Assembly (NCBI GenBank): GCA_023458835.1
Contig: JAEWWY010000306.1
Location: forward strand, 1-16,573
Direction of reading: 5' to 3'
Origin: Bacillota bacterium
Lineage (GTDB): Bacteria > Bacillota > Clostridia > Christensenellales > Aristaeellaceae
Length of the DNA stretch: 16,573 nt
A model generated the notes under the pieces. That model was not told the origin of the DNA and searched no databases. It worked only from the letters and a program-made list of their open reading frames with translations. The position numbers and the translations under genes were made by a program. Shown here one piece after another: positions 7,417 through 14,805 of the stretch. Positions within the stretch are counted from its first letter, which is position 1; every line of letters starts with the position of its first letter.

Positions 7417-8379
7417 GTGATAACGGTAAAGCGGCCGCAGGGGGCACTGTACCGCACCTCGTTTTTAAGGCGGCTCGGGCTTCGCATGCGCAACGACTGG
7501 CAGATCTATGCCTTGCTGCTGCCTGCGGTCATCTACTTCTTTGTGTACAATTATCTTCCCCTGTACGGCGTGCAGATCGCGTTTCGCGACTATAAATTCG
7601 CCGGTCCCGCCTCCGGCATTGTGGGGAGCAAATGGGTAGGCCTGAAGAATTTCAAGGACTTTTTCAGCGCTTATTATTTCGGCCGGCTGATGTCCAATAC
7701 CTTCCTGCTGAATTTATACAATCTGCTTTGGGGCTTTCCCATCCCCATCATCCTGGCCATACTGCTCAACCAGTTTGAGCGGGCCCGCATGAAGAAGTTT
7801 ACGCAAACGGCCATTTATGTGCCCCACTTTATTTCCACTGCGGTCATGGCGGGCATCCTGTACCTGTTTTTATCGCCCACCAACGGCATCGTCAACAAGT
7901 TTGTGGAAGCGGCGGGGGGCAAGGCCATCAATTTCATGGTGGAGCCGGGCTGGTTCCGCACGCTGTTCATCGCTTCGGACATCTGGCAGCATGCCGGCTG
8001 GAATACGATCCTGTATATTGCCGCGCTGACCAGTATCGATCAGGAGATATACGAGGCCGCTACCATCGACGGGGCTACCAAGCGGCAGAAGATACTGCAT
8101 ATCGACATACCGTATCTGATGCCCATCGCGGTGATGATGCTGATCTTAAACTGCGGCAGCCTGCTGGGCAGCAATACCGACAAGGCCCTTTTGATGCAGA
8201 CGCCGGGCAACATGGCCACGTCGGACATCATCGGCGTGTACGTGTATGAAATGGGGCTGACCAAAGCCCAGTTCTCCTATACATCCGCCATCGGCCTGTT
8301 CATCAATATCATCAACTTTTTGATGATTCTTTCCGTCAACTGGGTTTCCAAGCGCCTGAGCGAAACAAGCCTATTTTGA
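7417..8379 (+). CDS. lplB: LplB-type oligosaccharide ABC importer permease
   Basis: A 320-residue inner membrane permease of the carbohydrate importer type. Segments are visible from IYALLLPAVIYFFVYNYLP (30-48) through INIINFLMILSVNWV near the C-terminus. The cytoplasmic EAA loop that docks the ATPase reads YEAATIDGATKRQKILHIDIP (212-232). The stretch LPLYGVQIAFRDYKF and the end SKRLSETSLF are strongly typical of LplB and of the YtcP/YteP-partner group in Firmicutes. The GTG at 7417 is chosen over the ATG at 7369 for its binding site and because the earlier ATG lies in the promoter. It is the first gene of the plus-strand operon, 13 bases before its partner permease. The symbol is used by homology of family and context with the B. 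subtilis lplABCD operon, not from proven orthology. Confidence 0.85.
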   Translation: MITVKRPQGALYRTSFLRRLGLRMRNDWQIYALLLPAVIYFFVYNYLPLYGVQIAFRDYKFAGPASGIVGSKWVGLKNFKDFFSAYYFGRLMSNTFLLNLYNLLWGFPIPIILAILLNQFERARMKKFTQTAIYVPHFISTAVMAGILYLFLSPTNGIVNKFVEAAGGKAINFMVEPGWFRTLFIASDIWQHAGWNTILYIAALTSIDQEIYEAATIDGATKRQKILHIDIPYLMPIAVMMLILNCGSLLGSNTDKALLMQTPGNMATSDIIGVYVYEMGLTKAQFSYTSAIGLFINIINFLMILSVNWVSKRLSETSLF

Positions 8380-8392
8380 AAGGAGCAGGGCC

Positions 8393-9325
8393 GTGGATAT
8401 ACATGCTGTCAAGCGAACGACCAGGATCCAAAAGACCCGGGGTGACCGTATTTTTGACGCGGTCAACACGGCGGTCTGGTCCGTGCTGCTGGTTCTGGTC
8501 CTGTATCCGCTTTGGCTGATCATTATCGCGTCTGTTTCAAATCCCGACGCGGTGGTGGCAGGCAGGGTATTGCTTTTGCCTGTGGATTTTTCCCTGATGG
8601 GTTTTGAGGCGGTATTCCAGCAGAAGGAGCTGTGGAATTCCTACCTCAACGCCATTTACTATACGGTGGCGGGCTCCGCGCTGAGTGTAACCGTCACCAT
8701 GATGGCGGCCTATGCGCTGACCCGCAAGTTCATGGGCAAAAAGTTTTTCAACTTCATGTTCGTATTCACCATGTTCTTTACCGGCGGCCTGATCCCCACC
8801 TTTTTGATGATGCGTGACCTGGGCCTTCGGGATACCCGGTTTTTGATGATCGCCATCAACTGCGTGTCCGTATGGAACCTGATGGTGGCCAGGACTTACC
8901 TGAAGACCACCGTGCCCAACGAGCTGTATGAGGCGGCCGTGATCGATGGGGCCAACCATTTCAGCTATTTTATCCGCGTGGTTCTGCCGCTGTCGGGCAC
9001 CATCATCGCCGTGCTGACCGTGTACTACGGCGTTGCCCGCTGGAACGATTACTTCACCGCGCTGGTGTATATCAGGGACAGGGCTAAGCTGCCTCTGCAG
9101 ACAATCCTGCGGGAAATACTGGCTACGCTGCAGACAAGCACGTCCAGCGACTCCTTTTTCAGCGCCTATGCCGACGATATCAAGGGCATGACCGAAGCCA
9201 TCCGCAAGGCGCAGGTAGCCAAGTACTGCTGCATCGTCATTTCCACCGCTCCGGCGGTCGTGCTGTATATCTTCATGCAGAAATATTTCGTGAAGGGAAT
9301 CATGATCGGTTCACTCAAGGGATAA
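8393..9325 (+). CDS. lplC: LplC-type oligosaccharide ABC importer permease
   Basis: A 310-residue partner permease. The first membrane span is AVWSVLLVLVLYPLWLIIIASV (27-48), followed by SNPDAV, the usual start of this family. The EAA loop is YEAAVIDGANHFSYFIRVVLP (179-199), and the ending QKYFVKGIMIGSLKG is a hallmark of LplC/YtcP-type proteins. The GTG start has AAAGGAG seven bases before it, overlapping the TGA of the LplB gene, so translation is probably coupled. The two permeases would form a heterodimer that takes sugar from the solute-binding protein encoded next. No ATPase gene is in the window, and a shared MsmX-type protein is the usual supplier for this family; that is inference here. 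Confidence 0.86.
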   Translation: MDIHAVKRTTRIQKTRGDRIFDAVNTAVWSVLLVLVLYPLWLIIIASVSNPDAVVAGRVLLLPVDFSLMGFEAVFQQKELWNSYLNAIYYTVAGSALSVTVTMMAAYALTRKFMGKKFFNFMFVFTMFFTGGLIPTFLMMRDLGLRDTRFLMIAINCVSVWNLMVARTYLKTTVPNELYEAAVIDGANHFSYFIRVVLPLSGTIIAVLTVYYGVARWNDYFTALVYIRDRAKLPLQTILREILATLQTSTSSDSFFSAYADDIKGMTEAIRKAQVAKYCCIVISTAPAVVLYIFMQKYFVKGIMIGSLKG

Positions 9326-9331
9326 AAGAAC

Positions 9332-9425
9332 CGGCTGTGCCGCAAGGAATTCCTATATATCCAAATGTGCTCGAGCACGAAGCCCTGCTTTTCCCATAAT
9401 TGGCTCTCACCATCCATGGATGGTG
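9332..9425 (+). other. Cluster of four short palindromes between permease and solute-binding genes
   Basis: In the 136-base gap there are CGGCtgtGCCG (9332-9342), AGGAATTCCT (9345-9354), GTGCTCGAGCAC (9367-9378) and the perfect 18-base palindrome CACCATCCATGGATGGTG (9408-9425). As RNA the first can form a hairpin; the last can form only a stem with a very tight loop, so it could instead be a protein-binding site. A TATATAT (9354-9360) among them could serve as a -10 for the solute-binding gene. A role in raising solute-binding protein expression above the permeases is plausible but unproven. Confidence 0.4.
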
Positions 9426-9461
9426 TACATAGCAAAAAACAAAAGGGAGGACATGGAAAAC

Positions 9462-11027
9462 ATGAAGAAGCTGCTCTGCACCCTGCTGGCTGCCATCATG
9501 CTGCTGGCAACCGTCGGCGCCGCCGCCGAGGCTACGTATCCCATTGTGCAGGAACCCCTTACCCTGAAAGTGTTCCAGTATTGCCTGGAAAACCAGCAGG
9601 TGGATTTTGACAACCTCTGGTTCTTCAAAGAGCTGGAAGCCAAAACCAACATCCACATCGAATGGGAAGTTGTCAAAGATGCCGACTGGAAGGCCAAGCT
9701 GAACCTGATGTTCGCTTCAGGTGAGTATCCTGATATCATCATCCGTGGTGAAATTGACAGCATCGAGGAATACGGCGTGACCCAGGGCATTCTGGTGCCG
9801 CTGGATGATTACCTGGAAGAGTACATGCCCAACTACTACAGCCGCTTGCAGATGAACGACGCCAATGCCTCCATCCCGGCATCTGACGGCAAGACGTACT
9901 GGATCGGCAACCTGACGGCACAGAACGTCAACCATGACGGCAACCACTTTATCAACAAGGCCTGGCTGGAGAAGCTCAACCTGGAAATGCCCACCACCAT
10001 CGATGAGCTGACCAACGTGCTGCGCGCCTTCCGTGATGGAGACCCCAACGGAAACGGCCAGAAGGACGAGATTCCCATGTCCGCCGCCGACCTGATCCAC
10101 CAAACCCAGGGCGTGTACACCCACTTTGCCAATTTCGGCGTGCCGCTGAACCGCTTTGTCTATGCCTGCATCGATGAAAACAACAAGGTGGTATTCCCCG
10201 GCTATATGGCCGGCTTCCGCGCCGCCTGCGAATGGCTGAACCTGTGCTACAACGAAGGCCTCCTGGATCCCGAATCCATCACCCAGGATTCCAACGTATG
10301 GGGCACCAAGATGAACGCGGGCCAGGTGGGTTACACCACATACCTGCGCCTGATCAACACCGCGCTGGCGCCTGAAATCGCCGCGCAGTTTACCTCCCTG
10401 ATCCCACCCGCCAGCGAATATGGCGTGCAGGTGCCCCGCATTCTGGAGGTTCCCTCCATGGGCGCGGCGCTCACCGTCGCCAACAAGCATATTCCGGAAA
10501 CGCTCCGCTGGCTGGATGCCCAGTTTGAAACCGAGACCATGATGGTCAGCGTCAACGGCCCCGTCAAGGAAGGCGGACCGATTGAGCCCACCATCAAGAT
10601 CAACGACAACGGCAAGTACGAGATCGTTTCCATCCCCGAGAACAACGGCCTGTACCAGTACGTGCCGGTATACCACGGCCAGTTCTTTGCCCCCGGCGAC
10701 TACTACTTTGACATCTATGAAATGCCGCCGCACCGGGTGGAGCGCTACAACTACAGCAAGGAGTATGAGGAAGCCGGCGTACTGGAAAAGAACTCCTTCT
10801 ACTACCTGTACAGGCTGGCCAAGATGGACAGCGAGAGCCAGTTGGAGGCCACCCGCCTGTTCAACGAAATCGAGAAGTTCATGAAGGAGTCCATTGCCAA
10901 CTTCATCACCGGCGGCGTGACGGATGAAAACTGGCAAACCTTCCTGGACACGGCCAAGGCTGTGGGTGCGGACCGCTATGTGGAGCTGTACCAGAAAGCC
11001 TATGACGAATACCTTGCCAAGAACTGA
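9462..11027 (+). CDS. Extracellular oligosaccharide-binding protein (LplA-type) without lipobox
   Basis: A 521-residue solute-binding protein for the adjacent permeases. The N-terminus MKKLLCTLLAAIMLLATVGA followed by AAEA is a clear signal peptide with signal-peptidase-I style small residues. There is no Cys in a lipobox position; the only nearby Cys (residue 6) precedes the hydrophobic core. The mature part opens with PLTLKVFQYCL, then FFKELEAKTNIHIEWE and LMFASGEYPDIII, typical of the large LplA/YtcQ binding-protein family. DGDPNGNGQKDEI (192-204) is the family's calcium-loop-like element. The ATG at 9462 starts the signal peptide and has GGGAGG eleven bases before it; an ATG at 9453 is only two bases from that site, and the one at 9420 lies in a palindrome. 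The ligand is inferred from neighbours to be a uronate- or pentose-containing oligosaccharide. Confidence 0.85.
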   Translation: MKKLLCTLLAAIMLLATVGAAAEATYPIVQEPLTLKVFQYCLENQQVDFDNLWFFKELEAKTNIHIEWEVVKDADWKAKLNLMFASGEYPDIIIRGEIDSIEEYGVTQGILVPLDDYLEEYMPNYYSRLQMNDANASIPASDGKTYWIGNLTAQNVNHDGNHFINKAWLEKLNLEMPTTIDELTNVLRAFRDGDPNGNGQKDEIPMSAADLIHQTQGVYTHFANFGVPLNRFVYACIDENNKVVFPGYMAGFRAACEWLNLCYNEGLLDPESITQDSNVWGTKMNAGQVGYTTYLRLINTALAPEIAAQFTSLIPPASEYGVQVPRILEVPSMGAALTVANKHIPETLRWLDAQFETETMMVSVNGPVKEGGPIEPTIKINDNGKYEIVSIPENNGLYQYVPVYHGQFFAPGDYYFDIYEMPPHRVERYNYSKEYEEAGVLEKNSFYYLYRLAKMDSESQLEATRLFNEIEKFMKESIANFITGGVTDENWQTFLDTAKAVGADRYVELYQKAYDEYLAKN

Positions 11028-11040
11028 TGCCCCATGCTAA

Positions 11041-11046
11041 TATAAT
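11041..11046 (+). promoter_or_regulatory. Consensus -10 hexamer before the regulator gene
   Basis: TATAAT is exactly consensus and sits just after the stop of the solute-binding gene, 80 bases before the regulator start. The nearest -35-like sequence, TTGCCA at 11014-11019, is 21 bases away, longer than ideal. It could give the regulator and the genes behind it a separate basal promoter. Confidence 0.35.
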
Positions 11047-11062
11047 AGTATAACCGTTAGGG

Positions 11063-11095
11063 CCATGCCGCGGCGCTTCCTGCGCTGCGGCATGG
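11063..11095 (+). terminator. Strong GC-rich hairpin after the solute-binding gene (terminator-like or mRNA-stabilising)
   Basis: CCATGCCGCGGCGC (11063-11076) and GCGCTGCGGCATGG (11082-11095) pair over 14 bp around a TTCCT loop. The one non-Watson-Crick position is a G-U on the plus strand, and two more G-U pairs extend it to 11061-11097. No T-tract follows, so it is unlikely to be a full intrinsic terminator. Such hairpins between a binding-protein gene and later operon genes often cause partial termination or protect the upstream mRNA, giving more binding protein than regulator; that is inference. Confidence 0.6.
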
Positions 11096-11125
11096 TTCGC
11101 GCGTCCGCGGCGGGGAGCGTGCTTA

Positions 11126-13381
11126 ATGAAAAGGAAGGGTATTATCCATTCCATCCTGCTCCGTTATATGATTTCCTACGCGGCGATCATGGCGGTGCTC
11201 TTTGTTGGCGTAGGCATTTATATGAGCGATACCTACGCAAAGACCATCCGCGCGAACACGGTGGAGAGCAATATCAACAAGCTGGGCAGGATCAGGTACC
11301 AGCATGAGGCCAATCTGACTACGCTTTTGAGCGTCGGCAGGCAGATTGGCCTTTCGCCCTATATCCGGTCCTTCAAACTGTCCAAGGAGCCTATGCGGGC
11401 TTATCACCTCAAGCTGCAATTGCTGCCCTATACCACGACGATCGACTTTTTTGATCAGCTCTATCTGATTTTCAATGAGGATGAGTATTTGTATTCCTCC
11501 GCCACCTCCGTGGGGCTGGAGATGTTTCTGAATAAATTGATGCTCTTTGAACACACGCCGCCGCCTTCGCTGCGGGCGGCGCTGCGCAGGCAGGATAACG
11601 GCATGACGATCCTGCCCGCCCAGAACGTGAGCAGCATTCTGACAGATGGCGTCAGCAACCGTATGGTTGCGGTCATTGCCCCGCTGAGCATGGCGGATCG
11701 GTACAACTCCGGGAACATCCTGTTTTTGATCAAGGAAAGCACCTATCACCAGATGTTCGCGGACGAAATATACGAGCCGCGCAATACCTACATTTTTTAT
11801 GGCGATGCCACGCTGGCGGCTGGTCGCGGTCTTGATGTGCCGGATGACGTGGTCCTTTCGGAGGCGAAGGAGAACCGGGATGTACTGTCGAAGGATATAT
11901 CCTATGACGGCCGGCAGTATCTGCTGATCGCCCAGCGCGGGATTAAGTTCAATATGCAGTATGCTGCCCTGATTCCCATGGAAGCCGTATGGAAGGACAT
12001 GGGCAAGGCGCAGCTTGGCCTGGGCTTGTTTCTTTTCGCGCTGAGCATCCCCTGCATGGCGCTGACCATCTATTTTTCCAGGCGGCATGCAAAGCCCATC
12101 AAGGAATTGCGCTACCTGTTTTCCTCCACGGCGCCCGGGAAGGATGATTTTGAGGCCATCCAAAGCGGCATCGGGGAATTGGTGGACAGGAATGTGGACC
12201 TGAATACGCAACTGGACCAAAGCCTGCCGGCGCGCAAAGCCAATTTTATCAAGGATTTCGTCAAGGGCCGCTATCCCGCGAGGGAGGATGCCATAAAGGC
12301 CGCTGAGCAACTGGGCATGAACATCAACAAGGCTTGCTTCGCCGTTTCGCTGATCGGCGCGCCCCTTAGGGACGGAAGCCAGCCGAACATGGAAAAGGTT
12401 GCCGCACAGCTAAACGGCGATGTGACAGGGTATTATGTGGAGCTGCTTGCGTTGGAGCAATTCCTGTTTGTGCTCTTTGCTGACAGCGCCGATGCGCCGG
12501 ATGACTGGGCTTGGCGGATACAAAATGATCTGACGGCATCGGAAGCGGGCGTGGCTGTGGCTATCAGCAGCGTGCACCGGGATTTTGCCCATGCGGGGAA
12601 TGCCTATCTGGAGGCCAGCACCGCCTATGACAACCGGTTTGTAATGGGCAATGCCCATGTGCTGCGCTTTTCCAACGTATGCGCCGCGGCCAAGGATATT
12701 GTACCGTTCACCCGCAGCTACCTTGACGGCTTCCGCAAAGCGCTTCGGGCGGGAGACGCAAGGGCATTGAATGACCGCATGGATGAATTGTTCCATTACC
12801 TGGGCAGCACGGAACTGTCGCTGTTCGCCTTCAGGATGATCTACAATAACGTGATCGACGCCATGCTCAGCGAGCATTTTGACAGGCTCGGGGGAAACAT
12901 GGATGCCATGCAGTATTACGATATATTCACGCTGTCCGGCTGCCGCTCCATTGCCGACCTGGACGACCTGCTGCGCAAGCTGTGCGGCGATATCTTATCC
13001 CACGGCGAGCCGGAGAGCGCCAAAAGCCATCCGGTGATCCGGGATATCATAGGCTATATGCTGAAGCATTACGCGGACCCGCTGCTGAGCATGAGCGCCA
13101 TCGCCGATGCCTATGGCATCAGCGCCGTCCGTTTGTCGCTGGATTTCAAGGAGCTTTGCGGCATGACACCCTCGGAATATCTGCTCCTATTGCGCATGGA
13201 AAAAGCCAAGGAACTGCTTGGCGGCACAAAGATGCCTGTCAAGGACGTGGGCCTTGCTGTGGGCTATTACGATGCTTCCGGCTTTATCCGCAGGTTCAGG
13301 CAGCATATGGCCATGACGCCGGCACAGTACCGGCAAATGATCGGGCAAAAGGAAGACACATCTGCAAACGCATCAAAGTAA
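11126..13381 (+). CDS. Membrane-bound AraC-family transcriptional regulator (YesS/YtdP-like)
   Basis: A 751-residue one-component regulator. Transmembrane segment 1 (about 12-32) and segment 2 (about 297-317) enclose a roughly 265-residue outside domain, probably a Cache-type sensor. A short cytoplasmic linker (KPIKELRYLF, 323-332) follows. The middle part (about 370-560, with AVAISSVHRDFAHAGNAYLEASTAYDNRF) resembles the segment between receiver and DNA-binding domain in YesN-type response regulators. The C-terminal AraC domain (about 636-737) has both helix-turn-helix units: MSAIADAYGISAVRLSLDFKEL and VKDVGLAVGYYDASGFIRRF, then the family MTPAQYRQ. No kinase or receiver domain is present. 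GGGGAG eight bases upstream supports the ATG. Sitting inside the importer operon, it most likely senses an extracellular sugar or the loaded binding protein and activates the two divergent promoters. Confidence 0.88.
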   Translation: MKRKGIIHSILLRYMISYAAIMAVLFVGVGIYMSDTYAKTIRANTVESNINKLGRIRYQHEANLTTLLSVGRQIGLSPYIRSFKLSKEPMRAYHLKLQLLPYTTTIDFFDQLYLIFNEDEYLYSSATSVGLEMFLNKLMLFEHTPPPSLRAALRRQDNGMTILPAQNVSSILTDGVSNRMVAVIAPLSMADRYNSGNILFLIKESTYHQMFADEIYEPRNTYIFYGDATLAAGRGLDVPDDVVLSEAKENRDVLSKDISYDGRQYLLIAQRGIKFNMQYAALIPMEAVWKDMGKAQLGLGLFLFALSIPCMALTIYFSRRHAKPIKELRYLFSSTAPGKDDFEAIQSGIGELVDRNVDLNTQLDQSLPARKANFIKDFVKGRYPAREDAIKAAEQLGMNINKACFAVSLIGAPLRDGSQPNMEKVAAQLNGDVTGYYVELLALEQFLFVLFADSADAPDDWAWRIQNDLTASEAGVAVAISSVHRDFAHAGNAYLEASTAYDNRFVMGNAHVLRFSNVCAAAKDIVPFTRSYLDGFRKALRAGDARALNDRMDELFHYLGSTELSLFAFRMIYNNVIDAMLSEHFDRLGGNMDAMQYYDIFTLSGCRSIADLDDLLRKLCGDILSHGEPESAKSHPVIRDIIGYMLKHYADPLLSMSAIADAYGISAVRLSLDFKELCGMTPSEYLLLLRMEKAKELLGGTKMPVKDVGLAVGYYDASGFIRRFRQHMAMTPAQYRQMIGQKEDTSANASK

Positions 13382-13384
13382 GAT

Positions 13385-13390
13385 GGAGGG
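13385..13390 (+). promoter_or_regulatory. Ribosome binding site deciding the GH4 start
   Basis: GGAGGG lies four bases before the ATG at 13395. The ATG at 13383 overlaps this site and has no good site of its own, so translation from 13395 is preferred. Confidence 0.55.
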
Positions 13391-13394
13391 CTTT

Positions 13395-14789
13395 ATGGGA
13401 TACGCAGGCGGACGGGTGAAGGGCTTGAAGGTCGCTTATATCGGCGGCGGCTCCCGGGGCTGGGCATGGGGATTTATGAAGGACCTGGCCATGGATGCCC
13501 AAATGGAGGGCTTGGTGCGGCTATATGACATTGACCGCGACGCGGTGGAAAAAAACCGGAACATCGGAGAGATGATTTCGGCACATCCGGATGCCAAGGC
13601 GCACTGGCGCTATGAGGTGAGCGGAACGCTGAAGGAGGCTCTTTCCGGCGCGGATTTTGTAGTGATCTCCATCCTGCCCGGCACATTCAGGGAAATGCGC
13701 TCGGATGTGCATTGGCCGGAGCGCTACGGCATATGGCAGCCTGTGGGCGATACAGCGGGACCCGGCGGGTTCATACGCGCCATGCGCACCGTGCCCATGT
13801 TTGCGGAGATTGCCGGGGCGATCAGGGATCACGCGCCGGATGCCTGGGTGATCAACTATACGAATCCCATGACCGTTTGCATGCGCACGCTGTATGCGGT
13901 TTTCCCCAAGATCAAGGCGTTTGGCTGCTGCCATGAGGTATTTGGCACCCAAAAGCTGCTGGCGGCCATGCTGGAGGATATGGAGGGGATCGCGGGCGTC
14001 GACCGCACCCGGATCAAGACCGGCGTGACGGGCATCAATCATTTCACCTGGCTGTACAGCGCAAGCTTTGAGGGCCAGGACCTGTTTCCGCTGTACCGCC
14101 GGTTTGTGGACAAGTATTTTGAAACCGGTTTTACAAAGGGAAAAGACGAGAACTGGATGAACAATTTTTTTGAGTGCTCCCACCGGGTCAAGTTTGATCT
14201 GTTCCGCCGCTACGGCCTGATCGCGGCGGCAGGGGACAGGCATCTGGCGGAGTTTTTGCCGCCCTGGTATTTGAAGGACCCTGAAACGGCGCGTTCCTGG
14301 GGCTTTAGCCTGACCACCGTCGACTGGCGGGAGGAGGACCTTCAAAGGCGCCTTGCGAAGCGGGAGGCGCTGCTGAAGAAAGAGGAACCCATTGTGCTGG
14401 ACGGTTCCGGCGAGGAGGGGCATCTTCTGATCAAGGCACTGCTGGGGCTTGGAGACATGGTGTCCAACGTCAACATCCCCAACCGGGGCCAAATTGAAAA
14501 CCTGCCCAGGGACGCGGTGGTGGAGACCAACGCACTGTTCCGGTTGAACGAAATCGCCCCCGTCTTTGCGGGCCCGCTGCCCAGCGGCGTTGATGCGCTT
14601 GTCACCCGCCAGGTGATCGGGCAGGAGAACACGGTGAAGGCCGCCATGACCTGCGATTATTCCCTGGGCCTGGCTACGTTCCTGGGTGACCCGCAACTGT
14701 CTGCCATCAGCCCGCAGGACGGAGAGCGCATGTTCAGGGAGATGCTGCAAAACACGAGGGATTCCCTGCCCCGGGGATGGAATTGCTGA
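13395..14789 (+). CDS. lplD: GH4 glycoside hydrolase with CHEV motif, probable alpha-galacturonidase (LplD-like)
   Basis: A 464-residue enzyme of glycoside hydrolase family 4, which uses NAD+ and a divalent metal in a redox-assisted mechanism. The Rossmann start KVAYIGGGSRGW (12-23) binds NAD+; ADFVVISILPG (87-96 region), GDTAGPGGF (118-126) and INYTNPM (153-159) are standard family blocks. The metal and specificity motif is CHEV at 179-182, with the conserved His216 in GINHF. Within GH4 the third and fourth motif residues separate specificities, and CHEV is the signature reported for alpha-galacturonidases such as B. subtilis LplD, rather than CHS of alpha-galactosidases and alpha-glucosidases. 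The surrounding LplB/LplC/binding-protein genes repeat the lpl operon composition, which strengthens the call. It is cytoplasmic and starts 13 bases after the regulator. Alpha-glucuronidase activity is the main alternative. Confidence 0.82.
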   Translation: MGYAGGRVKGLKVAYIGGGSRGWAWGFMKDLAMDAQMEGLVRLYDIDRDAVEKNRNIGEMISAHPDAKAHWRYEVSGTLKEALSGADFVVISILPGTFREMRSDVHWPERYGIWQPVGDTAGPGGFIRAMRTVPMFAEIAGAIRDHAPDAWVINYTNPMTVCMRTLYAVFPKIKAFGCCHEVFGTQKLLAAMLEDMEGIAGVDRTRIKTGVTGINHFTWLYSASFEGQDLFPLYRRFVDKYFETGFTKGKDENWMNNFFECSHRVKFDLFRRYGLIAAAGDRHLAEFLPPWYLKDPETARSWGFSLTTVDWREEDLQRRLAKREALLKKEEPIVLDGSGEEGHLLIKALLGLGDMVSNVNIPNRGQIENLPRDAVVETNALFRLNEIAPVFAGPLPSGVDALVTRQVIGQENTVKAAMTCDYSLGLATFLGDPQLSAISPQDGERMFREMLQNTRDSLPRGWNC

Positions 14790-14805
14790 AACGGAGAAGA
14801 TACAT

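Noticed and set aside
9717..10937. Open frame of 406 codons on the minus strand
   Set aside because: It is the complement of the binding-protein gene; its Val/His/Gly-rich composition reflects codon bias and no motif is present.
11123..12310. Open frame of 395 codons on the minus strand
   Set aside because: It is antisense to the sensor part of the AraC regulator with no domain and no matching upstream signals.
13521..14750. Open frame of 409 codons on the minus strand
   Set aside because: It mirrors the GH4 gene, whose motifs are unambiguous.
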